DNA from: Gordonia alkanivorans NBRC 16433
Lineage (GTDB): Bacteria; Actinomycetota; Actinomycetes; Mycobacteriales; Mycobacteriaceae
Assembly: GCF_000225505.1 (NCBI RefSeq)
Contig: NZ_BACI01000120.1
Span: forward strand, 156,851-220,850
DNA: 64,000 nucleotides
Direction: 5' to 3'
Both the position numbers and the translations under genes were made by a program. This document shows, piece after piece, positions 53,287 through 62,900 of the stretch; position 1 is the first letter of the stretch, and each line of letters begins with the position of its first letter. The notes below the pieces were generated by a model. That model had not been told where the DNA came from, made no database searches, and saw nothing but the letters and a program-made list of their open reading frames with translations.

Positions 53287-53793
53287 TCAGCGGTCATCGT
53301 CGACGTGGAATCCCGCTGCGCGGAGTGCGTCGACCACCGACATGAGGTCGGTACCGAGATCCCAGCGGCTGAAGACGAGCAGCCGGGTGTCGTCGCGCGG
53401 TCCCGCGGATCCGTCATCCCGACGAAAGGTGTCGGCGTCGTCGTCCAGGACGTCGATCTCGAGCTGTCCCACCCGGCGCCCGACGCGGCGCATCGACAGC
53501 AGGCGGATGCGTTCGACGCGGTCGGGTGGGTAGCTGCGTCGTCCGGTCAGACCGCGCACGGTCAGCGTCGCCGGGCGTCCCGCGGAGAGTTCGAGCCGCG
53601 GCCGGACCAGAAGCGTGTAGACGCCCAGCGCGACCAGCAGCACGCCGGCGATCCCCATGAGCACTGATCCGGCGGGGTCGTTGGACACCACGACCGCGCC
53701 GCCGAGCAGAATCACGCCGCCGATGCAGCCCGCGATGCCCGCACCGACCGGCGTCGACCATGCGTGTGTGGATGAGTCGGCAGAGTTATCCAC
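53287..53793 (-). CDS. PH-domain membrane protein (Rv0010c-like)
   Basis: 168 aa: two membrane segments at about 17-36 and 41-62, then a small PH-like cytoplasmic domain. Start GTG at 53793, whose first codons are part of a DnaA box (TTATCCACA on the plus strand). Position next to crgA matches Rv0010c. Function not established. Confidence 0.8.
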   Translation of the reverse strand: MDNSADSSTHAWSTPVGAGIAGCIGGVILLGGAVVVSNDPAGSVLMGIAGVLLVALGVYTLLVRPRLELSAGRPATLTVRGLTGRRSYPPDRVERIRLLSMRRVGRRVGQLEIDVLDDDADTFRRDDGSAGPRDDTRLLVFSRWDLGTDLMSVVDALRAAGFHVDDDR

Positions 53794-53850
53794 AGGAGTT
53801 ACTCACAGTGGGGACTACTTACACACATGTTATTTCCACAGTGTGGATAA
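53767..53850. promoter_or_regulatory. DnaA-box cluster at the PH-protein gene start
   Basis: TTATCCACA at 53786-53794 and its inverted form TGTGGATAA at 53842-53850 are perfect; TGTGGATGA at 53767-53775 has one mismatch. TTTCCACA precedes the second box as an inverted partner. A 12-base direct repeat TTACACACATGT occurs at 53819-53830 and 53852-53863. The local DNA is much more AT-rich than its surroundings. Confidence 0.75.
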
Positions 53851-53910
53851 CTTACACACATGTGTTTTCGCAGCTCAGAGCGTGACACGCGGGAATGATT
53901 GTGAATCGGA

Positions 53911-54201
53911 TCAGCGCCACCGCATGGTCATCAACAGGCCGGCCACCATGAGGGAGAACCCGATGAGGAAGTTCCAGGAGTTGAGCTCGGCCATCCAGTG
54001 GAGGACCTGACCCTCGGCGCCGTACGCGGTCGGGGTGGCGGCGAGGTAGTAGACGACGAGCCAGGCGAGCCCGAGGAGCATCAGGCCGAGCATCACGCTC
54101 ACGTAGATGGTGCTGGAAGCTCCGGCCTTGACCTTGACCGGAGTCCTACTCGCGGCGTTGATCGTGTAGTCGGTCTTCTTCCGGACTTTTGACTTCGGCA
54201 T
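53911..54201 (-). CDS. crgA: Cell division protein CrgA
   Basis: Septal membrane protein that interacts with FtsZ, FtsI and CwsA in mycobacteria. 96 aa with M-P-K-S-K-V-R-K-K at the start and two membrane segments (about 34-55 and 73-92). Start ATG at 54201. The divergent trpG gene begins 160 bases away. Confidence 0.95.
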   Translation of the reverse strand: MPKSKVRKKTDYTINAASRTPVKVKAGASSTIYVSVMLGLMLLGLAWLVVYYLAATPTAYGAEGQVLHWMAELNSWNFLIGFSLMVAGLLMTMRWR

Positions 54202-54361
54202 GACATCCTCTGTTGTGCTGTACCGCAGCAGCGGTCGTACGCGTGCCCGGGAGTCCGAACGTCGTGTGGACGATCGGTCCGGGTTCGGAAACACTCGACT
54301 TCTACGGTATCTCACCAGGTCGCTGACCGAGGTACCCGCTTTCGGCGGTAGCCTTTTCTGC

Positions 54362-55021
54362 GTGAGTCGCATCCTGGTCATCGACAACTACGACAGCTTC
54401 GTCTACAACCTGGTCCAGTACCTGGGTCAGCTCGGCGTCGAGGCCGTCGTGTGGCGCAACGACGACCCCCGGCTCACCCCGTTCGATGCCGAACATCTGC
54501 GTGAGGCGGTCTCGGGATTCGACGGGGTGCTGCTCAGCCCCGGACCCGGAACCCCGCAGCGCGCGGGCGCGACGATGCCGATGGTCGAGGTGGCCGCCGC
54601 CGAGGCACTCCCGCTGCTGGGTGTCTGCTTGGGTCATCAGGCGATCGGTGCCGCGTTCGGCGGAACCGTCGACCGCGCACCGGAACTCCTGCACGGCAAG
54701 ACGTCGCTGGTCTTCCACGACGACAAGGGTGTGCTCGCGGGCCTGCCGGATCCGTTCACCGCGACCCGCTACCACTCGCTGACGGTGCTGCCCGAGACCA
54801 TCCCGGACGAACTCGTCGTCACCGGACGCACCGAGTCGGGCATCGTCATGGCGATGGCCCACCGCGAGCTGCCGATCCACGGCGTCCAGTTCCACCCGGA
54901 GAGCGTCCTGACCCAGGGCGGGCACCGGATGCTCGCCAACTGGCTCAAGACGTGCGGCATCGAGATCGACGAGGCGCGCGTCGCGGCGCTCGAAGCGGAG
55001 ATGGCCGGCGCGGTCGGCTGA
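54362..55021 (+). CDS. trpG: Glutamine amidotransferase component TrpG/PabA
   Basis: Class I glutaminase subunit that supplies ammonia to anthranilate or aminodeoxychorismate synthase. 219 aa; D-N-Y-D-S-F-V-Y-N-L at the start, nucleophile Cys89 in G-V-C-L-G-H-Q, and H-G-V-Q-F-H-P-E-S. No partner TrpE/PabB gene is in the window, so its pathway is not decided by context. GTG at 54362 has no clear Shine-Dalgarno; a leaderless start is possible. Confidence 0.93.
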   Translation: MSRILVIDNYDSFVYNLVQYLGQLGVEAVVWRNDDPRLTPFDAEHLREAVSGFDGVLLSPGPGTPQRAGATMPMVEVAAAEALPLLGVCLGHQAIGAAFGGTVDRAPELLHGKTSLVFHDDKGVLAGLPDPFTATRYHSLTVLPETIPDELVVTGRTESGIVMAMAHRELPIHGVQFHPESVLTQGGHRMLANWLKTCGIEIDEARVAALEAEMAGAVG

Positions 55022-55041
55022 GCGCCGATCCACTGGTGTCT

Positions 55042-55074
55042 GAGGTGCGAGGAGCGCGGCGCTTCGCTCGCACC
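55042..55074. terminator. G/C-rich hairpin between convergent trpG and pknB
   Basis: GGTGCGAG (55044-55051) pairs with CTCGCACC (55067-55074). The sequence TGAGGTGCGAGGAGCG is shared with the repeats in oriC (28882-29036). It may act as terminator for both genes or be one copy of an interspersed repeat. Confidence 0.6.
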
Positions 55075-55094
55075 CCGGGGAGCCGTCGGCCGCT

Positions 55095-57044
55095 CTAGTT
55101 CGGCAGCAGGCTGGCCTGGCCGATGATGATCGTGACCGCGCCGCTCTTGCGCGCCTTCGAGCCCGCCGGCGGTTCCTGTCCGACGACCCGTCCGTTGTCG
55201 GGACTGTTCAGCGGCACGTTCCGCGTCTGACGCGTCAGCGTCGACCGTTCCCAGCCGGCCTGTTCCAGGGATGCCTGGGCCTCGGCGGGTGTCTTACCGC
55301 GCAGGCTCGGGACGGTGAACAGGTTGCCCCGAGACACCGAGATCTGCACCGTGCTGCCCTGCTCGGCCGTCGAACCGGGACCGGGAGAGGTGGAGAGGAC
55401 CTCGCCTGCGCGCTGGTCGGAGTCGACCGCCACCTCGTCGACCGTCATGCCGAGCTCTTCGAGGACCGCGCGGGCGCGGTCGGCCGGCATGCCGATGACG
55501 TCGCGGACCGTGATCTCCCTGGGGCCGTTGCCCACGTTGAGGACCACCGGTCCGTTGACGGGCACCTCGGTGCCGATCTTCGGCGCGGTCGACACGACCT
55601 TGTCCTTCATGTCGACGGTCGAATCCACACGTTCGGTCTTGACGTTGGTGAACCCGAGCACCTTGAGGGCATCCAGGGCTTCGGCCGGAGTCTTGCCGAC
55701 CAGGTCGGACGGTATCCGGTGCCGTTGCGGACCGGTCGAGATGTACAGCGCGACCTCGGAGCCCTCGGCCGCCAGCACACCCTCGCCGGGCGTCGAGCGG
55801 GTTGCGAGACCCGGCCCGACGTCGAGGCTGGGTTCCTCGAGGACACGCACCTCGAAACCGGCTCGTTCGAGGGCCGACTGCGCATCCTCGGAACTCAGTC
55901 CGGCGACCGCGGGCACGCTGACGTCGGGATCGGAGCCCGAACTCCACGGAGACCACAGGAAGAGCGTTCCGACCAGCAGCACGACCGCGGCGATCGCGCC
56001 GGCCATCAGCCGGCGGGACCGCCGACGCGGCGGATCGTCGTCGGAGTCGGACCGGTAGTCGGCGTCGCGTCGGTGGCTCCCACCGGCACGGGCGGGGATG
56101 GCGCGCCGCGGTCCGGTCGTTTCCGACCGGACGGGGCGTCGGGGGCCGGTGTCGATGAACTCGGTGCGTTCCTCGTCGGTGAGCAGCATCGGTGCCGACG
56201 GCTTGCCGCCGGCGAGCACCCGGATCAGGTCGGCGCGCAGATCGGCGGCCGACTGGTACCGGTTGTCCTTGTTCTTGCTCATCGCCTTGAGCACGATCGA
56301 GTCGAGCTCGCGCGGGATGTCGGGACGCACATGCGACGGCCACGGCGGGTCCTCGTGCACGTGCTGGTGGGCGACCGCGACCGGCGAATCACCGGTGAAC
56401 GGCGGCTCCCCGGTGAGCAGCTCGAACAGCACGCAGCCCATCGAGTAGATGTCGCTGCGCGGGTCGACCTTGATGCCGCGGGCCTGCTCGGGCGACAGGT
56501 ACTGGGCGGTGCCCATGACGGCGGAGGTCTGCGTCATCGTCGACGTGGAGTCGCTCATCGCGCGCGCGATGCCGAAGTCCATCACCTTCACCGCGCCGGA
56601 CTTGTCGATCATCACGTTCGCCGGCTTCATGTCTCGGTGCACGATGCCGTTGCGGTGCGAGAAGTCCATCGCGGCGGCGACATCGGCCATCCACGTCATC
56701 GCCTGCCGCGGCGCGATCGGACCGTTGGCGCGCAACACGTCTCGCAGGGTGTCGCCGTCGACGTACTCCATGACGATGAACGGCAGCGGACCGTCCTCGG
56801 TCTCGGCCTCGCCGGTGTCGAAGACCTGGACGATCGTCGGGTGGTTCAGCTTCGCCGCGTTCTGGGCCTCACGCCGGAAGCGCAGGTAGAACGACGGATC
56901 GCGCGCGAGGTCGGCGCGCAACACCTTGATCGCCACGTCCCGGTGCAACACCAGGTCGCGGGCATAGTGCACCTCGGACATGCCACCGAAACCCAGCGTT
57001 TCGCCGAGTTCGTAGCGGTCGGAGAGGTGGTGTGGTGTCGTCAT
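55095..57044 (-). CDS. pknB: Serine/threonine protein kinase PknB with PASTA domains
   Basis: Receptor kinase that senses muropeptides or lipid II and phosphorylates cell-wall targets such as CwlM and MurJ (known). 649 aa: kinase domain (1-~275, V-A-I-K40, H-R-D-M-K-P, D-F-G, Thr-rich activation loop ending G-T-A-Q-Y-L-S-P-E), juxtamembrane part, membrane segment (~346-366) and four PASTA repeats (~370-649). ATG at 57044. It lies 69 bases after pknA in the leftward operon. Confidence 0.96.
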   Translation of the reverse strand: MTTPHHLSDRYELGETLGFGGMSEVHYARDLVLHRDVAIKVLRADLARDPSFYLRFRREAQNAAKLNHPTIVQVFDTGEAETEDGPLPFIVMEYVDGDTLRDVLRANGPIAPRQAMTWMADVAAAMDFSHRNGIVHRDMKPANVMIDKSGAVKVMDFGIARAMSDSTSTMTQTSAVMGTAQYLSPEQARGIKVDPRSDIYSMGCVLFELLTGEPPFTGDSPVAVAHQHVHEDPPWPSHVRPDIPRELDSIVLKAMSKNKDNRYQSAADLRADLIRVLAGGKPSAPMLLTDEERTEFIDTGPRRPVRSETTGPRRAIPARAGGSHRRDADYRSDSDDDPPRRRSRRLMAGAIAAVVLLVGTLFLWSPWSSGSDPDVSVPAVAGLSSEDAQSALERAGFEVRVLEEPSLDVGPGLATRSTPGEGVLAAEGSEVALYISTGPQRHRIPSDLVGKTPAEALDALKVLGFTNVKTERVDSTVDMKDKVVSTAPKIGTEVPVNGPVVLNVGNGPREITVRDVIGMPADRARAVLEELGMTVDEVAVDSDQRAGEVLSTSPGPGSTAEQGSTVQISVSRGNLFTVPSLRGKTPAEAQASLEQAGWERSTLTRQTRNVPLNSPDNGRVVGQEPPAGSKARKSGAVTIIIGQASLLPN

Positions 57045-57113
57045 CTGCCTCGGGTCAGCCTGGGATCTCGGCTCAGCGGGTCGTCGGGGGTGGTATCAGC
57101 ATGGCGCGGTGAC

Positions 57114-58478
57114 CTAACACAGGGGGAACGGCACGCCGGGGAAGCACGGGGTGCCGGTGGCGGCACCGGTGTCCGTCGTATCGTCGGTGGTCGTCGGCGG
57201 ACCGGGCGCGGTGGTCTCCGTCGTCTGCTCGCTGGTGGTCGTCGTCTCCTCGCTCGTGGTCGTGCGGGTCGGACGTCGCGTGGTCGTGGTCTCGTCGGGT
57301 TCCTGGGTCGGGACCACGGTGGTGGTCCGGGTGACCGCCGACGAGGTCGAGGGTGCAGTCGGGGTGGCATCGCTCCCACCGCTGCTGACCAGGTAGAAAC
57401 CGATCAGGCCGATCGCACCGACCAGCAGTGCGGCGGCCACGCCGGCGAGAACCTTCTGTCCGGTGGTCCAACTGTTGTCCGGCGGCGGCGCGACCGGGGT
57501 GCGGGACGTCGGACGAGGGGTCACGGGACGCGATGCGGTTCCCGGCGCCGTCGTGGCGCGGGTCGCGACGGTGTTGCCCAGCGCCGCCGCACCGGCAGCA
57601 CCTGCTGCGGCGCCGGCGATCGCGCCCGGGCGCGGGGGCCGGCGACCTGCGCGGACAGCGGCCACCGCGTCGGCGAACTCGCCTCCGTTGGCGTACCGCT
57701 GACGCGGGTCCTTGGCCATCGTGATCTCGATGAGCTCGCGGACACCCGACGGCAGGTTGGACGGCAGCGGCGGCGGCGACTCGCGGATGTGCTTCATCGC
57801 GACGGTGATCGCGCCGTCGCCGAGGAACGGCCGACGGCCGGTGAGGGCCTCGTAGCCGACGACACCGAGCGAGTACACATCCGACGCGGCGGTCGCCTCG
57901 TCACCGGTGGCCTGCTCGGGAGAGATGTACTGGGCGGTGCCCATCACCATGCCGGTTTTGGTGACCGGGGCCGAGTCGACGGCCTTGGCGATGCCGAAGT
58001 CGGTGATCTTCACCTGGCCGGTCGGCGTGATCAGGATGTTGCCCGGCTTCACGTCGCGGTGCACCAGACCCTGGCTGTGCGCGGCCTGCAGCGCCCGGCC
58101 GGTCTGCTCGAGCATGTCGAGCGTGTTGGTCAGCGACAACCGGCCGAGCCGGGAGATCACCGAGTTCAGCGGCTCGCCGTCGACCAGTTCCATCACCAGG
58201 TAGGCGAGCGGGTCGCCGCCGTTGTAGTCCGGCGTCTCGCCGTAGTCGAAGACGTTGGCGATGCCCGGGTTGTTGAGCTTCGCCGTGGTCTGGGCCTCCG
58301 CGCGGAACCGGGCGATGAACTCCGGGTCGCTCGTGTACTCGGCCTTCAGGACCTTCACCGCCACACGACGGTTCAGCCGCGTGTCGAGGGCTTCCCACAC
58401 CTGGCCCATGCCGCCCGTCGCGATCAGACGGATGAGCCGGTAACGATCACCGATGGTGGTGCCGTTCTGCAGGGTCAT
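57114..58478 (-). CDS. pknA: Serine/threonine protein kinase PknA
   Basis: 454 aa: kinase domain (1-~275, V-A-V-K-V-L, H-R-D-V-K-P, D-F-G), Ala/Gly/Thr-rich linker, membrane segment (~340-361) and a Thr/Pro-rich outer tail (about 30 Thr in ~90 residues) ending in two Cys within the last 10 residues. No PASTA repeat. It overlaps the end of pbpA by 4 bases (ATGA), so translation is coupled. Regulates growth and cell shape together with PknB (known). Confidence 0.95.
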   Translation of the reverse strand: MTLQNGTTIGDRYRLIRLIATGGMGQVWEALDTRLNRRVAVKVLKAEYTSDPEFIARFRAEAQTTAKLNNPGIANVFDYGETPDYNGGDPLAYLVMELVDGEPLNSVISRLGRLSLTNTLDMLEQTGRALQAAHSQGLVHRDVKPGNILITPTGQVKITDFGIAKAVDSAPVTKTGMVMGTAQYISPEQATGDEATAASDVYSLGVVGYEALTGRRPFLGDGAITVAMKHIRESPPPLPSNLPSGVRELIEITMAKDPRQRYANGGEFADAVAAVRAGRRPPRPGAIAGAAAGAAGAAALGNTVATRATTAPGTASRPVTPRPTSRTPVAPPPDNSWTTGQKVLAGVAAALLVGAIGLIGFYLVSSGGSDATPTAPSTSSAVTRTTTVVPTQEPDETTTTRRPTRTTTSEETTTTSEQTTETTAPGPPTTTDDTTDTGAATGTPCFPGVPFPLC

Positions 58479-59974
58479 CGACTGCCACCTCCCACCAGTG
58501 AGTTGATCACTTCTCGTCCGATCGGCGCAGCCACGGTCCCTCCGACCGAATCCGCACCGAATTGTCCATTCTCCACCACCACGGCCACCGCGATCTGTGC
58601 GTTCGACGACGGGCCGAAGGCGATGTACCAGGAGTACGGGGTGTCGGTGCTCGAACCGCTCTCCGCGGTGCCGGTCTTCGACGCGATCGTCACCGGTCCG
58701 CCGGCTCCCGAGGTCGACCGCTCGGACTCGATCATCATCGATGTCAGCTCGGCCGCCTGCTCGGGTGTGATCGGCTTGTTGGCGGTCGTCGGCGGTGTGG
58801 TCTGCAACGTGCGCAGATCCGCCGATTGAAGCTTATCGACCAGGTACGGCTGCATACGCACCCCTCCGTTGGCGACGGTCGCCGCGATCATGGCGTTCTG
58901 CAGCGGCGTCAGCCGCACGTCCCGCTGTCCGATGGATGCCTGTGCTAGGACATCGAGCGACGGGATCGGACCCACGGTCGAGTCGACGACCGGCATCGGG
59001 ATGTCCGGGCCGGGCTGGTCGAGACCGAACAGGCTCGCGGTCTCGGTGAACTTGGGTATCGCGTCCGACATCTTCTCGGTCACCAGCTCGGCGAACGCGG
59101 TGTTGCACGAGTACTTGAACGCCGTCTCCAGCGACACGGTCCCGCCCGACGATCCGGGGCAGGTCTCGCCGCCGTAGTTCGGCAGCGACACGTTGGTGCC
59201 CGGCAGCGGGAAGCTCGGCGCCGCGGTGAGACGGATGCCCGGGGTGATGTTGTCGCGCAGGGCGGCCGCCGAGGTGACGACCTTGAAGGTCGATCCCGGC
59301 GGGTACAGCTGGCTGATCGCGCGGTTGAGCATCGGCTGCGCGGTGTCGCCGGGACGGTTCCACGCCTCCCAGCTGCTCTCGCGGACATCTTGGTCGTGGC
59401 TGGCCAGCTTGTTGGGGTCGTAGCTCGGAGTCGAGACCATCGCCAGGATCTTGCCGGTGTTGGGCTGCAGCGCCACCACCGCGCCGCGGCACGGCCCGTC
59501 GCACGGCCCGTTGAGCATGGCGCGGTAAGCGGCCTGCTGCACCTTCGGGTTGATCGTGGTGACGACGTTGCCGCCCCGCGGGTCGCGGCCGGAGAACATG
59601 TCCATGAACCGCTGACCGAACAGCCGGTCGTCGGAGCCGTTGAGGATCGAGTTCTCGTAGTGCTCGATCTGGTTCGCGAGGTACTGGAACGAGTAGTAAC
59701 CGGTGACCGCCGCGAAGGCCTCGGCACCCTCCCGCGGGTACTGACGCAGGAACTTCAGCCGGCTGTCGATGGGCACCGACAGCGCGATCACGGTGCCGTC
59801 GGCGGTCGTGATCAGGCCACGCTGGCGCGAGTACTCGTCGAGCAGGACCCGGTTGTTGCGCGGGTCGGTCTTCAGGGCATCGGCCTTGAACACCTGCACG
59901 TAGGTGGCGTTGGCCAGCAGCGCGACGATCATCACGATCACCGCGAGCGACACATTGCGGATCGGCTTGTTCAT
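58475..59974 (-). CDS. pbpA: Penicillin-binding protein A (class B transpeptidase)
   Basis: Septal/cell-shape transpeptidase, 499 aa. N-terminal membrane anchor (~8-28), non-catalytic domain, then transpeptidase domain with S228-x-x-K231, S-C-N (in Y-S-C-N-T-A-F) and K-T-G (in I-A-S-K-T-G-T-A-E). Start ATG at 59974 overlaps the rodA stop (ATGA). A partner of RodA in the same operon. Confidence 0.96.
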   Translation of the reverse strand: MNKPIRNVSLAVIVMIVALLANATYVQVFKADALKTDPRNNRVLLDEYSRQRGLITTADGTVIALSVPIDSRLKFLRQYPREGAEAFAAVTGYYSFQYLANQIEHYENSILNGSDDRLFGQRFMDMFSGRDPRGGNVVTTINPKVQQAAYRAMLNGPCDGPCRGAVVALQPNTGKILAMVSTPSYDPNKLASHDQDVRESSWEAWNRPGDTAQPMLNRAISQLYPPGSTFKVVTSAAALRDNITPGIRLTAAPSFPLPGTNVSLPNYGGETCPGSSGGTVSLETAFKYSCNTAFAELVTEKMSDAIPKFTETASLFGLDQPGPDIPMPVVDSTVGPIPSLDVLAQASIGQRDVRLTPLQNAMIAATVANGGVRMQPYLVDKLQSADLRTLQTTPPTTANKPITPEQAAELTSMMIESERSTSGAGGPVTIASKTGTAESGSSTDTPYSWYIAFGPSSNAQIAVAVVVENGQFGADSVGGTVAAPIGREVINSLVGGGSR

Positions 59975-61404
59975 TTGCGCTTCACCACCTGGGTGGGCAG
60001 CGCGTCGACCGGCTTGGCCGCCGGACGCTTCTTGACCGGATCGGGTTCGCGGGCGGCGTTCGAGATCCGGATCAGCAGCGCGACGAGGATGTAGTTCGCC
60101 AGGAGCGACGAGCCGCCGTACGACAGGAACGGCGTCGTCAGACCGGTCAGCGGGATCAGCTTGGTGACACCGCCGACGACGACGAAGACCTGCATCGCGA
60201 TGGTGAACGCCAGGCCCGTCGCGAGGAGCTTGCCGAAGCTGTCGCGCACGGCGATGCCGGTGCGCAGGCCGCGGTGGATGAACACCATGTACAGCAGCAG
60301 GATCGCGGTCAGGCCGGCGAGGCCGAGCTCCTCGCCGATGGTCGAGATGATGAAGTCGGTGTTGGCGAACGGCACGATGTTGGGTCGTCCGGATCCGAGG
60401 CCGGTGCCGAACAGACCGCCCGTGGCCAGGCCGAACAGACTCTGACCGATCTGGTAGCCGGAGCCGTCGAAGTCCTCGAAGGGGTTGAGCCACACCGAGA
60501 CACGGGTCTGCAGGTGGGAGAAGATCGACCACGCGACGACCGCACCGATTGCGAACAGCCCGATGCCGAGCACCAGCCATTCCACCCGCGAGGTGGCGAC
60601 GTAGAGCATCGTCAGGATCGTCGCGAAGATCAGCAACGACGTGCCGAGGTCCTTCTGGACGACCATCACCGCGATCGCGATCGCCCATGCGGCGAGCAGC
60701 GGACCGAGGTCACGGGCGCGCGGGAGATCGACGCCGAGGACATGCGGGCCCGCGGTGATGAACAGATCGCGCTTCGACACCAGGACCGCCGCGGCGAAGA
60801 TGATGATCAGGATCTTCGAGAACTCGCTCGGCTGGATCGAGAAGAACGGCGTGATGATCCAGTTCTTGGAGCCGTTGATCTCCGAGAACGCGCTGGGCAG
60901 GATCGCCGGGATGATCAGGAAGACCAGTCCACCGAGGCCGAGGGTGTAGGCGTACCGCGACAGCGTGCGGTGATCGCGGATGAGGATCAGCACCGCGGAG
61001 AACGCGATGATGCCCAGGCCGGCCCACAGCAGCTGCTGATCGGCGTTGTTCGTCGCCTGGGTGGGGTTGATCGACTCGCCGGTGTTGCCCGACCCGAGGT
61101 CGAGGCGGTGGATCAGCACCAGACCCAGCCCGTTGAGCACGGCGACGACCGGCAGCAGGATTGGGTCGGCGTGCGGCGCATAGCGTCGGACGACGAGGTG
61201 GGCGATCCCGAACAGCGCCGTGTACGCGGCGACGTACTTGAAGATGTCCCACGTCAGGTTCTGGCCCTGGGCGGCCTGGACGATGAGCAGGGCGACCGTC
61301 ACCAGGCCGATGGCGAACACCAGCAGGAGCAGCTCGGCGTTCCGGCCGGTGCTCGTCGCGGGCTCGCGAGGCGGGGCGTGCGGGGCGGGCGCGGCTTGAG
61401 TCAT
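59971..61404 (-). CDS. rodA: RodA, SEDS peptidoglycan polymerase
   Basis: Membrane glycosyltransferase of the FtsW/RodA/SpoVE family; 477 aa with ten or more membrane segments and the family segment with G-L-G-x-G-R-P-N near 345-352. Works with PbpA. Start ATG at 61404 overlaps the pstP stop by 4 bases. Confidence 0.96.
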   Translation of the reverse strand: MTQAAPAPHAPPREPATSTGRNAELLLLVFAIGLVTVALLIVQAAQGQNLTWDIFKYVAAYTALFGIAHLVVRRYAPHADPILLPVVAVLNGLGLVLIHRLDLGSGNTGESINPTQATNNADQQLLWAGLGIIAFSAVLILIRDHRTLSRYAYTLGLGGLVFLIIPAILPSAFSEINGSKNWIITPFFSIQPSEFSKILIIIFAAAVLVSKRDLFITAGPHVLGVDLPRARDLGPLLAAWAIAIAVMVVQKDLGTSLLIFATILTMLYVATSRVEWLVLGIGLFAIGAVVAWSIFSHLQTRVSVWLNPFEDFDGSGYQIGQSLFGLATGGLFGTGLGSGRPNIVPFANTDFIISTIGEELGLAGLTAILLLYMVFIHRGLRTGIAVRDSFGKLLATGLAFTIAMQVFVVVGGVTKLIPLTGLTTPFLSYGGSSLLANYILVALLIRISNAAREPDPVKKRPAAKPVDALPTQVVKRK

Positions 61405-62900
61405 CTCACCTGCTGCCGGCAGCTGGTACCGGCGTCCTCTGGAGGTGCGGGCTTCTCGGCGGGTGCGGCGTCCGGGGCGGGCGGGGCCACCGACTCGGTG
61501 GCGCCTCGCTGCGGGATGCCGGACGGTGCAGCAGTGGCGCGCGGAGCGGGCGGCGCGCTCGACGCAGGGGGCGGGGGAGTCGCCGAGGACGGGGGCGGTG
61601 GGGGAGTCGCCGAGGGAGCGTTGTCGCAGCGGAAGGTGAGCTCCTTGGTCACCACGCCCTCGATCTCCTCGGCGCTGCGGTCACGGATCATCACGTTCTT
61701 CACCGACTGGGCCGGTCCGGACACCAGATCGTCGACGTTGAGCGGGATCTCGCAGGTGTCGTCATAAGGGATGAAGGTGTAGGTCGGCTTCTCCTGGTCG
61801 AGATCCTCGACGCACACGCGCGTGACGGGCTTGCTCATCGACACGAAGAGGACGTCGGCCGGTGAACCCTGGTGGATCACGACGTCGCCGTCGGAGTCGG
61901 CGGCCACGTAGTAGTTGCTCTGCACGATGGACCGCGTCACGAAGAATCCGGCGACCAGTGCCGCGATGACCGCGAGGGCGACACCGACGGCCAGCCACCG
62001 GCGCCACGTGCTCTTGTGCTTCGGCGGTTCCTCCGCCTCGGTCAGCACGGTGGGGCGCTGCGGCTCGGCGGGCGGCGGACGCAGCGCGGCGGCGCGTCCG
62101 GCCGCGGTGGCCGGGTCGGGGGTGTAGGACTCCTCGTTGCCCCCGGCGGCACCGCCGACGATCGGGCGGGAGTCGCCGTACTCGGTGTCGACGACGTCGG
62201 CGAGGACGACGGTCACGTTGTCCGGGCCGCCGCCGCGCAGCGCGAGTTCGATGAGTCGGTCGGCGCACTCCTTCGGATCGGCGATGGATCCGAGGGTCTC
62301 GGCGAGGGTCTCCTCGCTCACGACGTCGGACAAGCCGTCGCTGCAGAGCATGTACCGGTCTCCGGCACGTGCCTCGCGCATCGTGAGTGTCGGTTCGACC
62401 TCGGAGCCGGTCAGGGCACGCATGATCAACGACCGTTGCGGATGCGTGTGCGCCTGTTCGGCGGTGATCCGGCCCTCGTCGACGAGGGTCTGAACGAAGG
62501 TGTCGTCGCGGGTGATCTGGGTGAGGGCGCCGTCGCGGAACATGTAGCCGCGTGAATCGCCGATGTGGCACAGTCCGATTCGGCTGCCGGCGAAGAGGAT
62601 GGCGGTGAGCGTGGTGCCCATGCCGTCGAGGTCGGGGGCCTCGTGGACCTGTGCGGCGATGGCCTCGTTGCCCGCACGGGTGGCACGACTGAGATGGCTC
62701 AGCAGGTCTCCGCCGGGCTCGTCCTCGTCGAGTTCGGACAGGGCGCGGATGACGAGTTGACTCGCGACCTCACCGGCCGCGTGTCCGCCCATGCCGTCGG
62801 CGAGCGCGAGCAGGCGCGGGCCGGCGTAGAAGGAGTCCTCGTTGTTGGACCGGACGAGACCGCGGTCGCTGCGCGCGATGTAGCGCAACACGAGTGTCAC
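61401..62900 (-). CDS. pstP: PstP, PP2C-type phosphoserine/threonine phosphatase
   Basis: Reverses PknA/PknB phosphorylation. 499 aa: PP2C domain (1-~238) with metal-binding D-G-M-G-G-H at about 36-41 and G-D-S-R-G near 118, cytoplasmic linker, membrane segment (~300-322), and an outer domain with a Pro/Ala-rich C-terminus. Start GTG at 62900 overlaps the fhaB stop (GTGA). Confidence 0.96.
   Translation of the reverse strand: MTLVLRYIARSDRGLVRSNNEDSFYAGPRLLALADGMGGHAAGEVASQLVIRALSELDEDEPGGDLLSHLSRATRAGNEAIAAQVHEAPDLDGMGTTLTAILFAGSRIGLCHIGDSRGYMFRDGALTQITRDDTFVQTLVDEGRITAEQAHTHPQRSLIMRALTGSEVEPTLTMREARAGDRYMLCSDGLSDVVSEETLAETLGSIADPKECADRLIELALRGGGPDNVTVVLADVVDTEYGDSRPIVGGAAGGNEESYTPDPATAAGRAAALRPPPAEPQRPTVLTEAEEPPKHKSTWRRWLAVGVALAVIAALVAGFFVTRSIVQSNYYVAADSDGDVVIHQGSPADVLFVSMSKPVTRVCVEDLDQEKPTYTFIPYDDTCEIPLNVDDLVSGPAQSVKNVMIRDRSAEEIEGVVTKELTFRCDNAPSATPPPPPSSATPPPPASSAPPAPRATAAPSGIPQRGATESVAPPAPDAAPAEKPAPPEDAGTSCRQQVR

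Noticed and set aside
55719..58829. Long open frame on the plus strand opposite pknB and pknA (about 1036 codons)
   Set aside because: Shadow of two well-recognised kinases; no motif and no plausible start site.
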